Of a stretch of 64,000 nucleotides of DNA, positions 54,946 through 64,000 are shown one piece after another (within the stretch, counting starts at the first letter, position 1; every line of letters starts with the position of its first letter). A program made the position numbers and the translations under genes. This stretch comes from Macrothele yani (taxonomy: Eukaryota > Arthropoda > Arachnida > Araneae > Macrothelidae). Where the stretch lies: positions 69,836,971 to 69,900,970 of the forward strand of contig CM077022.1 of the NCBI GenBank assembly GCA_039090855.1, given 5' to 3'. Under the pieces are notes generated by a model. The model worked only from the letters and a program-made list of their open reading frames with translations. It searched no databases and was not told where the DNA came from.

Positions 54946-56199
54946 CAGAGGGTGAGTCGAAAGTTTTGCAATATTTGGATCACTTTATGTCTTCATACGT
55001 ATACCTTTACGACGAAAGCTGACTAGCATTCAAAGTATAGGATAACGTGTTTCACCGTCTTTAGCCATCTGTCTGCCAGTTCTTCGATTCCGCGGGGGTA
55101 CCAGTTCTTGCCCTTTGAGGCGAAGAACTCCTTCACCCCAGCTGCCACCTCCTCCTGGTTGTTGAAGTGTCGCCTACGAAGGCAGTGGGCCACGGACTGG
55201 AACAAGTAATCATACGACGGGGCAAGGTCCCGACTATATGATAGGTGGGGCATCATTTCGATGCCCTCAAGTTCCTGGAGTTTTGCCCCGGTCCTTCGCG
55301 CGGTATGAGGCCGAGCGTTGTCCTGCTGTAGGATAGCGCGCTTTCTGTTCACCAGTACCGGGTACTTCTCTTCCAAAATGGCATACATCCTCTCCAGCTG
55401 TTCAAAGTAGAGGTTGGCGTTGATGGTCCGACCGTCTGGAACAAATTCGTTACGGATTATCCCCTCGAAATTCCACCAGACGCAGAGCATCACCTTGTGC
55501 TCAAAGCGCCCACGTTTGGCAGAAGGTTCTGGAAGCTGGCCCGGGCTCAACCACTGCCGTTGTGTGTTAGAATTACGGAAAAAGATCCACTTTTCATCGC
55601 ACGTAACCATTCTCTTGTTGAAACGTACATCGTGCGGGTTTTCTAGGAGTTTCGTGCACACTTCCGCGCGGTGGTTTGCGTCAGTTCGTGAGGAACAATG
55701 CGGCAGCTCCTGTAGACCTTGCCGAGGTCCTGAAGGTGACAAACCACGGTGGTCTGTGATATGCTCAGCTCGCCTGATAACTTCCGAGTGCTGGTTGTCG
55801 TATTTGCCTCTACGGCCTGGCTCACGGCCTCCGAATTCGCGGTTCGCGGCCTACCTGACCTTGGCTGATCGTCGAGGTTTCTGTCACCTGAGCGAAATTT
55901 CTTGAACCAGCTGGTTGCGGTGCTGTGGTCCATAGAACCTTCCCCTTTCGCATGACAAATGTTTCGTGTTGCTTGAGCAGCGTTATGACCGAGTTCAAAC
56001 TCGTAAAGCAAAAGTTCCCTAATTAGCCGGTTGTGGCTGTTCATCTTTTAGGCGCCCCAACCACAGACAGAACGACGGCATGCAATGCTGTTCACAGCAA
56101 CGACTACCACTTTATATCCCTTTCGACTGACTGCAGTGTGCGATTTGAACTAGTTTAAATTTGAACTAGTTAAACTTCCGACTTCCGACTTACCCTCTG
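54946..56199 (-). mobile_element. Mariner T
   Basis: Ends CAGAGGGTGAGTCG and its near inverse, TA at 54944-54945 and 56200-56201, 1254 bp. Confidence 0.88.
55023..56044 (-). pseudogene. Mariner transposase, one frameshift (mariner T)
   Basis: MNSHNRLIRELLLYEFELGH and the helix-turn-helix part SWFKKFRSGDRNLDDQPRSG are open to VPHELT. A one-base shift near 55680 leads to VTCDEKWIFFRNSN (first Asp), AILQQDNARPHTA (second) and YSRDLAPSYDYLF. In the last motif the third Asp of the usual APSDYHLF has become Tyr with an Asp at the next position. It ends VKHVILYFEC. Almost the whole protein can be read. Confidence 0.88.
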
Positions 56200-56295
56200 T
56201 AGCTTGTCCTGCCACAAGCTCATTCTGTTCATGAATAACTTGAATATGTATACTAAAATAGCACTCAAAGAAACAGAAGGCAATTTCTGCCAAAT

Positions 56296-59200
56296 CATCA
56301 TCATCATCATCATTGTCAACCATTATCAATCCACTGCTGGACGAAGGTCTCCCAAGTTTCCTCCACAACGGTCTGTCTTGTGCCAGTCTCCTCCATGTCA
56401 CCCCTGCATACTTTCGAATTTCATCCACCCATCTCCTATGTGGTCTTCTTCTGGGTCTTTTCCTGTCCCTTGGAATCCAATCTAAAATTTCGGCTGTCCA
56501 TCTATGGTCTGTCCTTCTGGCAGTATGTCCAGCCCATTGCCATTTCAGGGATTTAACTCTGATCATGATGTCTTCCACTCTTGTCATTTTTCGGATCCAC
56601 GAGTTCCTCTTCTTATCTCTCCTGGTTACACCAAGCATGCACCTCTCCATGGCTCTTTGAGTTGTCTGCAGCCTTTGTATGTCTCTTTTAGTTAAGGTCC
56701 ACGTCTCTGCACCATACGTAAGCACTGGAAGGATGCATTGATCAAACACTTTTCTTTTTTAAGACATAATGGCATATTGCTCTTGAAAATTATGCTGTTT
56801 CTTCCAAAAGCTCTCCAGGCAAGTTTTGTACGCCGATTAATTTCTTCATCAATGTGACCCTCACTTGATATCTGCTGTCCAAGATAAACGTACGTGTCTG
56901 TTATCTCCAGCTTTTCTCCATCAATCGATAAATCTTCATTTCTTGTAAAAGCATTGAACATCACTTTTGTCTTCTGAAAGTTCATTTTTAATCCCACTTC
57001 TTTACTCTTGTCAGCAAGTTCCTGGATCATACTCTGCAGCTCTGATGGGGTAGTTGCAAAAATGACTACGTCATCAGCAAAACGAAGGTGGGTTAGATAA
57101 TCTCCATTAATCTTTATCCCCTTGTTTTCCCAGCTCAGCGACTGAAAAACACCCTCCAATGTGGCATTAAAGAGCTTCGGAGATATGGTGTCACCTTGTC
57201 TCACTCCCTTTCCAATTTTTACGTGTGTTGTATTTTCAAACAGCCTAATCTTTGCACTTGCATTTTCATAGATGTTATTAATAATATTAATGTATGCATC
57301 TTCAATACCGCAGGTTTTCAGAGCCATTGTAACTGCTGATGGTTTCACCGAATCAAAGGCTTTTTCATAATCGATAAAAGCCATGCACAATGGAAGTTCA
57401 TATTCCCTCGCTCTTTCAATTAGTTCTCTCAGCACGTGGATATGATCTATTGTGCTGTAGCCACTCCTGAATCCAGCTTGTTCTCTCGGTTGAGCCATGT
57501 CTAGTGCTACCTTCAAGCGGTGTGAAAGAACTTTAGTGAAGATTTTATAAACTACTGATAGGAGGCTGATAGGTCTGTAGTTTCCGAGATCCTCAATGTC
57601 ACCTTTCTTATGTAGCAGGATCATTGTAGCGGTGTTCCAATCCTCAGGAATCTTTCCTTCATTAAGGCATCGAGTGAAAATTTGGGCGAGTATTCTTTCG
57701 ATTTCTCCACTTGCTTCTTGTATGATGTCTACAGTAATTCCATCTTCTCCTGGAGCTTTTCCTGCTTCATGTTCTTGATTGCATGTGCAACTTCTGCTGG
57801 AAGGACTGGAGGAACTCTGGTACTGTTATCTTTCATGATGTCTGGAGTGCATATATCATCCCTTTCATATAATTTGGAGTAGAAATCTTTCACTCTTGTC
57901 AAAATTTCGCCTCTATTTCTTGTTACAGAACCATCTTCTTTTCTCAGTGCCATAATCTGTTTTCTTCCCTTACTGAGATGTCCCTTTGCTATCTTTAGGC
58001 TTTGGTTGTTTTCAATTGCTTTCCTCACTAGTTCACAGTTGAATTTCCTTACGTCTTCAGTGATACTTTTTCTTACTGTCTTGCATAGCTCTATATATTC
58101 CACTTTGGAAGTCACATCTTCTTTAGTTGTCCTCATCTCTCTTCTTTTTTGCATCAACATTTTGGTTTTTCCTGATAATTTGTTCACATGCAACTTGTTC
58201 TTAGACCCAGCTAATTTTGTTGCTGTTTCCATAAGAGCTTTGGTTACTTTTCTGTTAACTTCAGAGATGTCCACTTCTTCCGATGTTAGGCCTTCTAAAG
58301 CAGAGAACCTGTTCTTCAGTTCTAACTTGAAGGTATTATGGTGTTTTTTTAAGGTTGGTTATGTCAATAGATTTTGTTTGTCTTATGAGCTTGCCACGTT
58401 CAAGTTTAGTGTTGAGGTGCATCTTACATCTCACCAATCTATGGTCACTACCTGTATTGAACTTGTTTAGCACACTGCAGTCTTCTATGACGAATTTTTT
58501 GTTACACATAATAAAATCAATTTCACTTGTCGTCCCATTTGGATGTCTCCATGTCCATTTCCTGTGTGGCTTTTTCTTGAAGAAGGAGTTCAAGATGAAA
58601 AACCCTTCTGCCTCTGCAAACTCAACGAGAGTATTTCCACGCTGGTTTCTGTTGCCATGACCGAATTTACCTACTGAAGTTTCATTCTGTTGCCGTTGCC
58701 CTATTTTTGCATTGAAATCTCCCATAATTATTTTCAAGTGCTGCTTACCTTTATTATTTAGATGACAAATTTCCTCATAAAATTCTTCAATTTCTTCTTC
58801 AGGATGACTTGTGGTGGGTGCATAAGTTTGAATAATCTGAGCCTGGTATCTTTTCGAGAGTTGGATAACAAGTCGTGCAGCTCTGTCAGAGGAACTTTCA
58901 ACTTCTACAACTTTATCCTTCAGTTTCTTGTTTATTATAAATCCAACACCACTAGTTCTGCCAGTATCTGTCCCACGATAGTAGAAGAGATGTCCACTTT
59001 TCAGTTCGATGAGATCTTTCTCCTTTTCTCCTTACCTCACTTAGCCCCACGATGTCCCACTTGATCCTTTGTAGTTCCTCTTCCAATTCAAGAAGCCTTG
59101 AATCAGAAGATAGGGAGCGTCCATTGTAAGTAGCCAAGGTCAGCATCAGATGGCAGCCTAGTCCGGTCCTCCGGGATTCTTAGCACCCTCTGCCTTCATG

Positions 59201-59431
59201 TCGCACTGGCCGCTGCCTTGGCCAGGTACATTCCAGCTGCCGGAGACTGAGGGCCAAGATTTAAGTTGTGGAATCATTTTGGAGGGGTTTGGCCATAACT
59301 CACCACGCTGGCCAAGCGGGTTGGTGAGTGTGGGATAGAATTTCCTCTGATCCCGATGGTATAGTTATACCGCTATGGGCGGTCGTCAGAGCCCCTTTAG
59401 TGGGAACAGGATGCACCACGAGAAGGCGGGT
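56296..59431 (-). mobile_element. Full-length RTE LINE with 8-bp target duplication
   Basis: 3136 bp flanked by TGCCAAAT at 56288-56295 and 59432-59439. The 3' end is GGTTGACAATGATGATG (minus strand). The 5' part includes a leader with CACTCACCAACCCGCTTGG, a sequence type known from RTE elements. The other RTE pieces at 7393, 10570, 23030 and 29800 belong to the same family. Confidence 0.92.
56320..59146 (-). pseudogene. RTE endonuclease/reverse transcriptase, four or more frameshifts
   Basis: Order on the minus strand: endonuclease start LATYNGRSLSSDSRLLELEE and SEVRRKGE (58952-59146), MGDFNAKIG and GSDHRLVRCKM (58336-58737), linker (57729-58274), reverse transcriptase with PISLLSVVYKIFTKVLSHRL, AGFRSGYSTIDHI, AFIDYEKAFDSV, GVRQGDTISPKLF and the active-site FADD (56692-57624), and the C-terminal RTE domain KRNSWIRKMTRVED to RWVDEIRKYAGVTWRRLAQ (56150-56749). 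The frame changes at each boundary, so the copy is dead although every domain is there. Its role is target-primed reverse transcription. Confidence 0.92.
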
Positions 59432-59499
59432 TGCCAAATACTGACTTATTATACAGGGTGTCCGAAAAATAACTGTGCACCGAAAATAACACCATGTTG

Positions 59500-60886
59500 A
59501 ACTGGTTCCCACAGGAGGTGTTGAAAATGGGCCCCATTGACGTCCAGACATGTCTGCACACGCTCCCGCATGTTGATGAAGACATTCTTCAGGATATGTG
59601 GTGTGATTTCTTGGATATTGGTCGTTATTGCAGCCTGTAGTTCTTGAAGTGTATGCGGATTACCTGCGTACACCTTCCCCTTTAATGCTCCCAACAGAAA
59701 AAAATCAGGGGGTGTCCGATCCGGTGACCGAGCAGGCCACAGTCCACGAGAGAGGATGCGATTTCTGAAGAATTCCTCCAGACACTATATTAATGCGCCA
59801 GCGGTGTGAGCAGTTGCACTGTCTTGCTGGAACCATCCTTGGTTGATTTCCCGTTCCCTGAGTTCGGACATGAATGGTTGGATAATGTGGGCACGGTACC
59901 GTTTTGAGTTAATGGTTTCACTGAAAAAATGGGCCCAATAATGCGCGTACGGGTTATGAAACACAGAACACCGACCTTCTGAATAAGCAAAGGCATCGCT
60001 CTTTCCACTTTTTAGCAATAAATAGCAACGGAAAAATTTGTTACACGGCCACCGCTGGGGATCCGAACCCCAGATCTCTCCATATCTAGCCGAGCGCGTT
60101 AGTCTAACACCACGGAAGCTGATTGAAAAACACACATGATGTCAGAAGCTGACTGGAAAACACACATAGCGCCGTGGATTGTTGGCCACCGTGGTGTAAC
60201 GCTAACACGCTCGGCTAAATATCGAAAGATCTGGAATTCGGATCTCGAGCTGTGACCGTATCACAATTTTTTTGGTTGCTATGTGTTGCTAAAACGTGGA
60301 AAGAACGATGTCTTTGTTTATTCACTGACGCAATGTATTTGGAGGATTTTCACCAACCTTCTGGTTGAGGAGAGGCGATTCCTTAAATTCGTGGCAATTT
60401 TCAGTACCCCACAGACGAGTGTTTTGGCTGTTGATGTACCCAAACAGGTGAAGCCATGCCTCATCTGTAAAGATCACGTACAGAATGTCCTCACCTTCTT
60501 CAGACAGGAACTCTTGGAACCACCTGCAATACAGAACACGGGCCTGCTGGACAGATAAAGGCACTTTGCCCGGATGTGGGCTGCACTCTTTGGCACATTA
60601 GAACACTACCAGTTTCCCGAACCTTTGCTATGGGCTGACGTACTGCATTACGGCGAGGGACGTCTGCATCACAAAATTTCCTAGCGAACTGTTTTTGCAC
60701 TTCGTCCGTGTACTTGTCGTCATGGCGAAAGATACGTTCCACCAAAAACACTTTCGGTTCAACCGTCAACACTGTGCCGAGACGAGTGATCAATCGACAC
60801 GTCTGCCTTCGTCGACCAAGCACTCGGTAATGACCTTTGCTGGGAATTACGCCTCGGGATGTGAGGACATGAAGCTTACCAAACAA
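59500..60886 (-). pseudogene. Transposase of element U, broken
   Basis: The helix-turn-helix half includes KQFARKFCDADVPRRNAVRQ. The catalytic half shows FTDEAWLHLFGYINSQNTRL (first Asp), WFQQDSATAHTAGAL (second) and SPDRTPPDFFLLGALKGKVY (third), ending INMRERVQTCLDVNGAHFQH. About 38 residues separate the second and third Asp as read, more than in mariner (34), so it belongs to another branch of the superfamily. The SINE2 dimer divides the gene after LLNQKVG, and a stop follows AGALI. Confidence 0.8.
59987..60352. mobile_element. Inverted SINE2 dimer
   Basis: A minus-strand partial copy (to about 60115) is joined head-on to a plus-strand copy (to about 60352, with CACCGTGGTGTAACGCTAAC and the 3' domain AAACGTGGAAAGAACGATGT). 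The flanks GACCTTCTG (about 59971-59979) and AACCTTCTG (60354-60362) look like an 8-bp target duplication ACCTTCTG, so the pair may have inserted as one unit. Confidence 0.7.
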
Positions 60887-60993
60887 GGAGCACTTCCACG
60901 TGGCTGGTCACTTCTACTGTAATTCCATTCAAATATTTTTTATTATTATTACATTACTGCAATTCGTACATTCAGTGCACTGGACATTCTGTA

Positions 60994-61600
60994 TCTGGTA
61001 CAAGATACCACAGCATTTTTAAATTATCCCTACCCAAACGGATCATCCTGTCGTGCTAAAGGGAAATCCCTGCGAGTGCGCGGAGAAGAAGAGCTTTCAG
61101 TATCTTCCTGTTCATTGTTTTTCGCACAGTGGGAGCGATTTTACAAAATTTTTTCGGGAATCTGGACTATGTTTTTGACAGGGGAAAGGGGGTACGGCTG
61201 TTAATCACGGTAAGAATTGGCTACCACCGAGCATCGGCGAATGAGAATACGCGATTAAAGATGGAGAAAAAAAGTGGAACCGAAGAAGAGGAGTAGAAAA
61301 AGTTGAAATGTGGCATCGGTAAATCCTCGATGCCATTGCTGGATCCACGGAGAAGAGACCAGAAGAGTAAACTTAGAAAAAGAAATCCCACGAGTTGGAG
61401 CTATTTCACTTCCAGCGACAAGAAACGTGCAACTTAATCACCAACAAGCAATTGAAAGAATATGATTTATTTTTTTACATTTTGAGAGAGTTCTATTTCC
61501 TTTCTTTCCCTTTTTATTTCATATTTTGTATTTTATCTAATTGTTTTTACTTTTTGGCAGAAATATATTCTCTAGTGAAGCTGTGAAATTCGCAAATTTA
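60994..61600. other. Unrecognised DNA
   Basis: The frame at 61395-61586 is hydrophobic from T-rich DNA and is not supported as a gene. Confidence 0.5.
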
Positions 61601-61675
61601 CCGGTGACAAAGATCGAACCCCCACATCCTTCTGCTCCGGAGCCGAATGCCTTCCCAATTAATCTACACCGACGG
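61601..61675 (-). tRNA. Degenerate tRNA-like sequence
   Basis: The minus strand has an A-box-like TGTAGATTAATTGGG, an arm around GGCTCCGGAGC and a B-box-like GGTTCGATCTT at tRNA spacing. The acceptor stem pairs poorly. Probably a SINE or LTR head. The TCCGGA loop recalls the TRIM's tRNA-like part but the rest does not match it. Confidence 0.45.
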
Positions 61676-61858
61676 AATTTTATCGCTGAAACTTTGTCGT
61701 CTTGACATCATGTGCTTCATCTTTGTGGTGCATCATATATATCCCCTACCTTCCACTTGAGAAAGGGCTGGGACCGAAACATTAGTTTTCGGGTCATTGC
61801 GCACACCATGCTTAAAGTAACTCTCTGTAGAATAAGGAATTCTAACTACACTGGCGTG
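61676..61858. other. Short segment with hammerhead-like remnant
   Basis: TTGAGAAAGGGCTGGGACCG followed by AAAC (61758 onward, plus strand) resembles the degenerate hammerhead-like ends of Penelope elements. No coding sequence adjoins it. Confidence 0.3.
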
Positions 61859-63405
61859 CCAAAATTAAGGACGACACGGCTTTTCGAATGTAACGTCGTG
61901 CAGAAGTTTTCCACATCAACGCAAATCATTAAGAATATGGGACAAGTGAGCAAAACTGTCCAAACCAGAAATCTAAATGATACAAAGGCACTTTATTGAT
62001 AAGGTAGCTTCGAGTACAACTGCACAGAAGACAGAAACGTCCATGTGACAGGCGGCTGCCAAAAAACATCCAGTCTTTAGTAGGGGATATGATCAACCCT
62101 GACTGCGTTGCAGGATTTACAACGTCTGTCCATGATGAGGACGAGGTTGTCAAGGAGCTGTTGAGGCATCGCGGCCCATTCCTCTTGTAGCGCCAATCGC
62201 AGCTGCGGAATCGTTGCTGGCGGCTGGTGACGTGCTGCTAAGCGTCTCCCGAGAAAGTCCCACACGTGTTCGATTGGATTTTGGTCCGGGGACCTTGCAG
62301 GCCAATCCATGCGTTGAATATCTTCACTCTCCAACAGCTCTGCAACAGCCACTGTACGATTAGGTGTAGCGTTGTCGTCCATGAAGAGGAACTCAGGACC
62401 CACAGCACCTCTAAACATACGCACGTGAGGCAGGAGAACCTCGGTACAATAGCTGACACCAGTGACTGAACTGCTTGGAAGATGTGGAGGTCAGTACGGC
62501 TACCAAGCATGATACCGCCCCGAACGAGAACTCCGCCACCTCCAAACGAGAACTCCGCCACTTCCAAACCGGTCCCTTTCGATGATGTTGGAGGTGTGAT
62601 TGCGTGTTTCCTGCTCTCTCCTGATGTGTATACGTCCAGAATCGCTCGTCAGACTAAATCGACTCTCATCCGTAAAGAGAACTCGACCCCATTGCTGATG
62701 TGTCCAGTTCTTGTGTTCCTGGCACCACTGAAACCGCCGTCTCCGATGAGCAGGCGTTAATGGCACACACCGTACTGGTCGTCGTGCAAATAGACCACCT
62801 TTGTGCAGCCTCCTGGCCACGGTAAAACGCGATAACGGACGTTTAGTTATCTGTTGCATGTGCATTGCGATTTCTCCCGCTGTCTGCCGTCTGTCTCTTC
62901 TCGCCTGTAGGACAATATACCGGTCGTCCGCCTCCGTGGTTGCTCGTGGACGACCACTGCTAAACTTTCGGACAGGTGTTCCTGTCATTTGAAATGCCCT
63001 CCAAGCTCGTGAAACGATGCTGTGAGCGATCCCGAACTCCTCGGCCATACTAGTCACACTTCGACCTTCTTCCAACTTCCCAATGACGCGACCTCGGGTA
63101 AAGTCATCCAGATGTCGTCTACTGGATTGCCTGTTGGCCATATCACACGGTGGCAGCAGCTCGACGTCTTTCAAACCGATGTACACCGTGCAATAGCTTT
63201 CACCGAATTGCTGAGCGTACACCGCCCGTGTGCTTTATACCCTTCCGACACCCCCCCCTCCCCCTACGTTATGCTGCGTATATGCGCATGCCCTACCGTA
63301 CCGGTCCCTAGTCTATCTTCTGAGTGGTATTTCGGTCCGTTCTGCCTGCTCGTTCTGCTGTTATGCTAATTTCTCCTCTTCGTCCTTAATTTTTGCACAC
63401 CAGTG
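61859..63405 (-). mobile_element. Tc1-like family H, copy 4
   Basis: Ends CACTGGCGTGCCAAAATTAA and its inverse TTTTTGCACACCAGTG, TA at 61857-61858 and 63406-63407, 1547 bp. Confidence 0.92.
62077..63141 (-). pseudogene. Tc1-like DD34E transposase, least damaged of family H (H4)
   Basis: Open from MANRQSSRRHLDDFTRGRVI through the helix-turn-helix half, the linker and the first catalytic Asp (FTDESRFSLTSDSGRIHI) to IERDRFGSGGVLVW. A tandem duplication of about 27 bases (GAACTCCGCCAC twice, 62525-62570) and a change near 62475 shift the frame. The last third is open: FMDDNATPNRT, SPDQNPIEHVWDFLGRRL and VRVDHIPY, so all three catalytic residues are kept. Confidence 0.9.
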
Positions 63406-63627
63406 TAAATCCAGACTAAGTAAATTTGAAATTACATGAGTAACATTTCTCACCGGAAACGCTCCCCAACAAAGAAAAAAATCAGATCGGACTCTTGGAA
63501 ACAGAGAAACTGATAAAAATAAGATACAAATCTACGCCCACTGGCTGAAAAACTATGCACTATTGTAAGCAGGACATATTCTCTTCAAAGGTTTTCCGAG
63601 GTGAAAGGTATTGGTCCACTAAGGAAC

Positions 63628-63841
63628 TTTTTTTATTGGAGGTTTTATGACCACTGTGAGTAATTCAGTGGGCTTTAAGCAGTCGCCCGTCCCTAATTTA
63701 GGGTCACTGGTTCCAGGGAAGGGAGAGAGCCAGCACCTTAAGATAAACGCGACATCCATGCCTCACCGGGATTTGAACGCTGACCGATCTCGGACGAATG
63801 ATTCCAAGCCATCACTTGTACCACTGCGTCACCGGGCGGCA
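63628..63841 (-). mobile_element. SINE1, full length
   Basis: Short T run, body (with one CAGCACCTTAAG variant) and a tRNA-like head with box B GTTCAAATCCCGG on the minus strand. Confidence 0.82.
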
Positions 63842-63859
63842 AAGCATTTTTTGAATCGA

Positions 63860-64000
63860 GTTTTTCCTCTGGTGGCCAAACAATTCTTTACTAAAAATTA
63901 GAAAATATATGCAAAACATTTCCCATCAGGAGCTGTATCCGATGCAGAAAAAAATTCAAATAGGACTTTTAGGAGCGGATATGTCGGGAAAACATAATCT
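63860..64000 (-). repeat. Start of a second copy of the higher-order repeat
   Basis: The minus strand matches the subunit near 52850-52930 of the array at 51975-53812 (words CGGATACAGCTCCTGATGGG and TTTGGCCACCAGAGG). It continues past the window edge. The SINE1 next to it appears to sit at or near its border. Confidence 0.7.

Larger units (their letters stand above)
59454..60991 (-). mobile_element. Tc/mariner-superfamily element U, hosting a SINE2 dimer
   Basis: Left end CAGGGTGTCCGAAAAATAAC after TA (59452-59453). The right end CTGGACATTCTG before TA (60992-60993) is a decayed inverse. Interrupted at about 59987-60352 by two SINE2 copies in opposite orientation. Confidence 0.75.

Overview
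The window looks like intergenic, transposon-saturated DNA from an animal, most likely an arthropod and possibly a chelicerate such as a spider. The organism is an inference. It rests on dense Tc1-like (DD34E) and mariner (DD34D) elements, tRNA-derived SINEs with A-rich tails, RTE-clade LINEs ending in TGATGA repeats, a Penelope-like element and TTAA-flanked MITEs. I found no host protein gene, no rRNA and no convincing functional tRNA gene. Nearly every recognisable coding stretch is a broken transposase or reverse transcriptase.

Layout. 1-2.3 kb: a fragment of a tRNA-bearing LTR, then a head-to-tail and inverted cluster of a tRNA-like SINE (SINE3). 2.3-5.4 kb: two Tc1-like elements. 5.9-6.75 kb: a Pif1/Helitron helicase scrap fused to SINE1, with SINE2 nested inside. 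7.4-11.0 kb: an RTE LINE fragment split by a second LINE that keeps a long ORF1 with a CCHC knuckle but has lost almost all of ORF2. 11.5-13.3 kb: a Penelope-like fragment, a 29-bp minisatellite and a long hairpin. 13.5-14.0 kb: a complete 504-bp terminal-repeat retrotransposon in miniature (TRIM) whose two 180-bp LTRs each carry a tRNA-like sequence with Pol III A and B boxes. 14.1-19.0 kb: Tc1 remnants, a MITE inside a SINE inside a Tc1, and a 106-bp satellite. 19.7-29.3 kb: three mariners, two copies of a 1.55-kb Tc1 family (family H), nested SINEs and an RTE tail. 29.8-32.8 kb: an RTE fragment, a SINE2 array and a second Helitron/SINE1 junction. 32.8-42.4 kb: Tc1 elements, a mariner broken by one stop codon, a third H copy and two MITEs. 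42.7-46.1 kb: a foldback element with a 9-bp target duplication, a 146-bp satellite and a MITE. 46.5-51.3 kb: a run of Tc1 remnants, all on the minus strand, ending in a 98-bp array grown from the 5' end of a transposase gene. 52.0-53.8 kb: a degenerate three-subunit higher-order repeat, which reappears at the window end. 53.9-64 kb: SINE1, a mariner, a full-length RTE with an 8-bp target duplication, a Tc-superfamily element carrying an inverted SINE2 dimer, and a fourth H copy.

The parts do not form a pathway. What links them is nesting: target-site duplications and split open reading frames give a relative insertion order. The most unusual object is the TRIM at 13480-13983. Its LTRs contain a tRNA-like Pol III promoter, analogous to the 5S rRNA carried in the LTRs of plant Cassandra elements. 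The next most interesting are the domain shared by two SINE families with different tRNA heads, the foldback element, and the TTAA MITE family with a conserved TGACGTCA at its centre.
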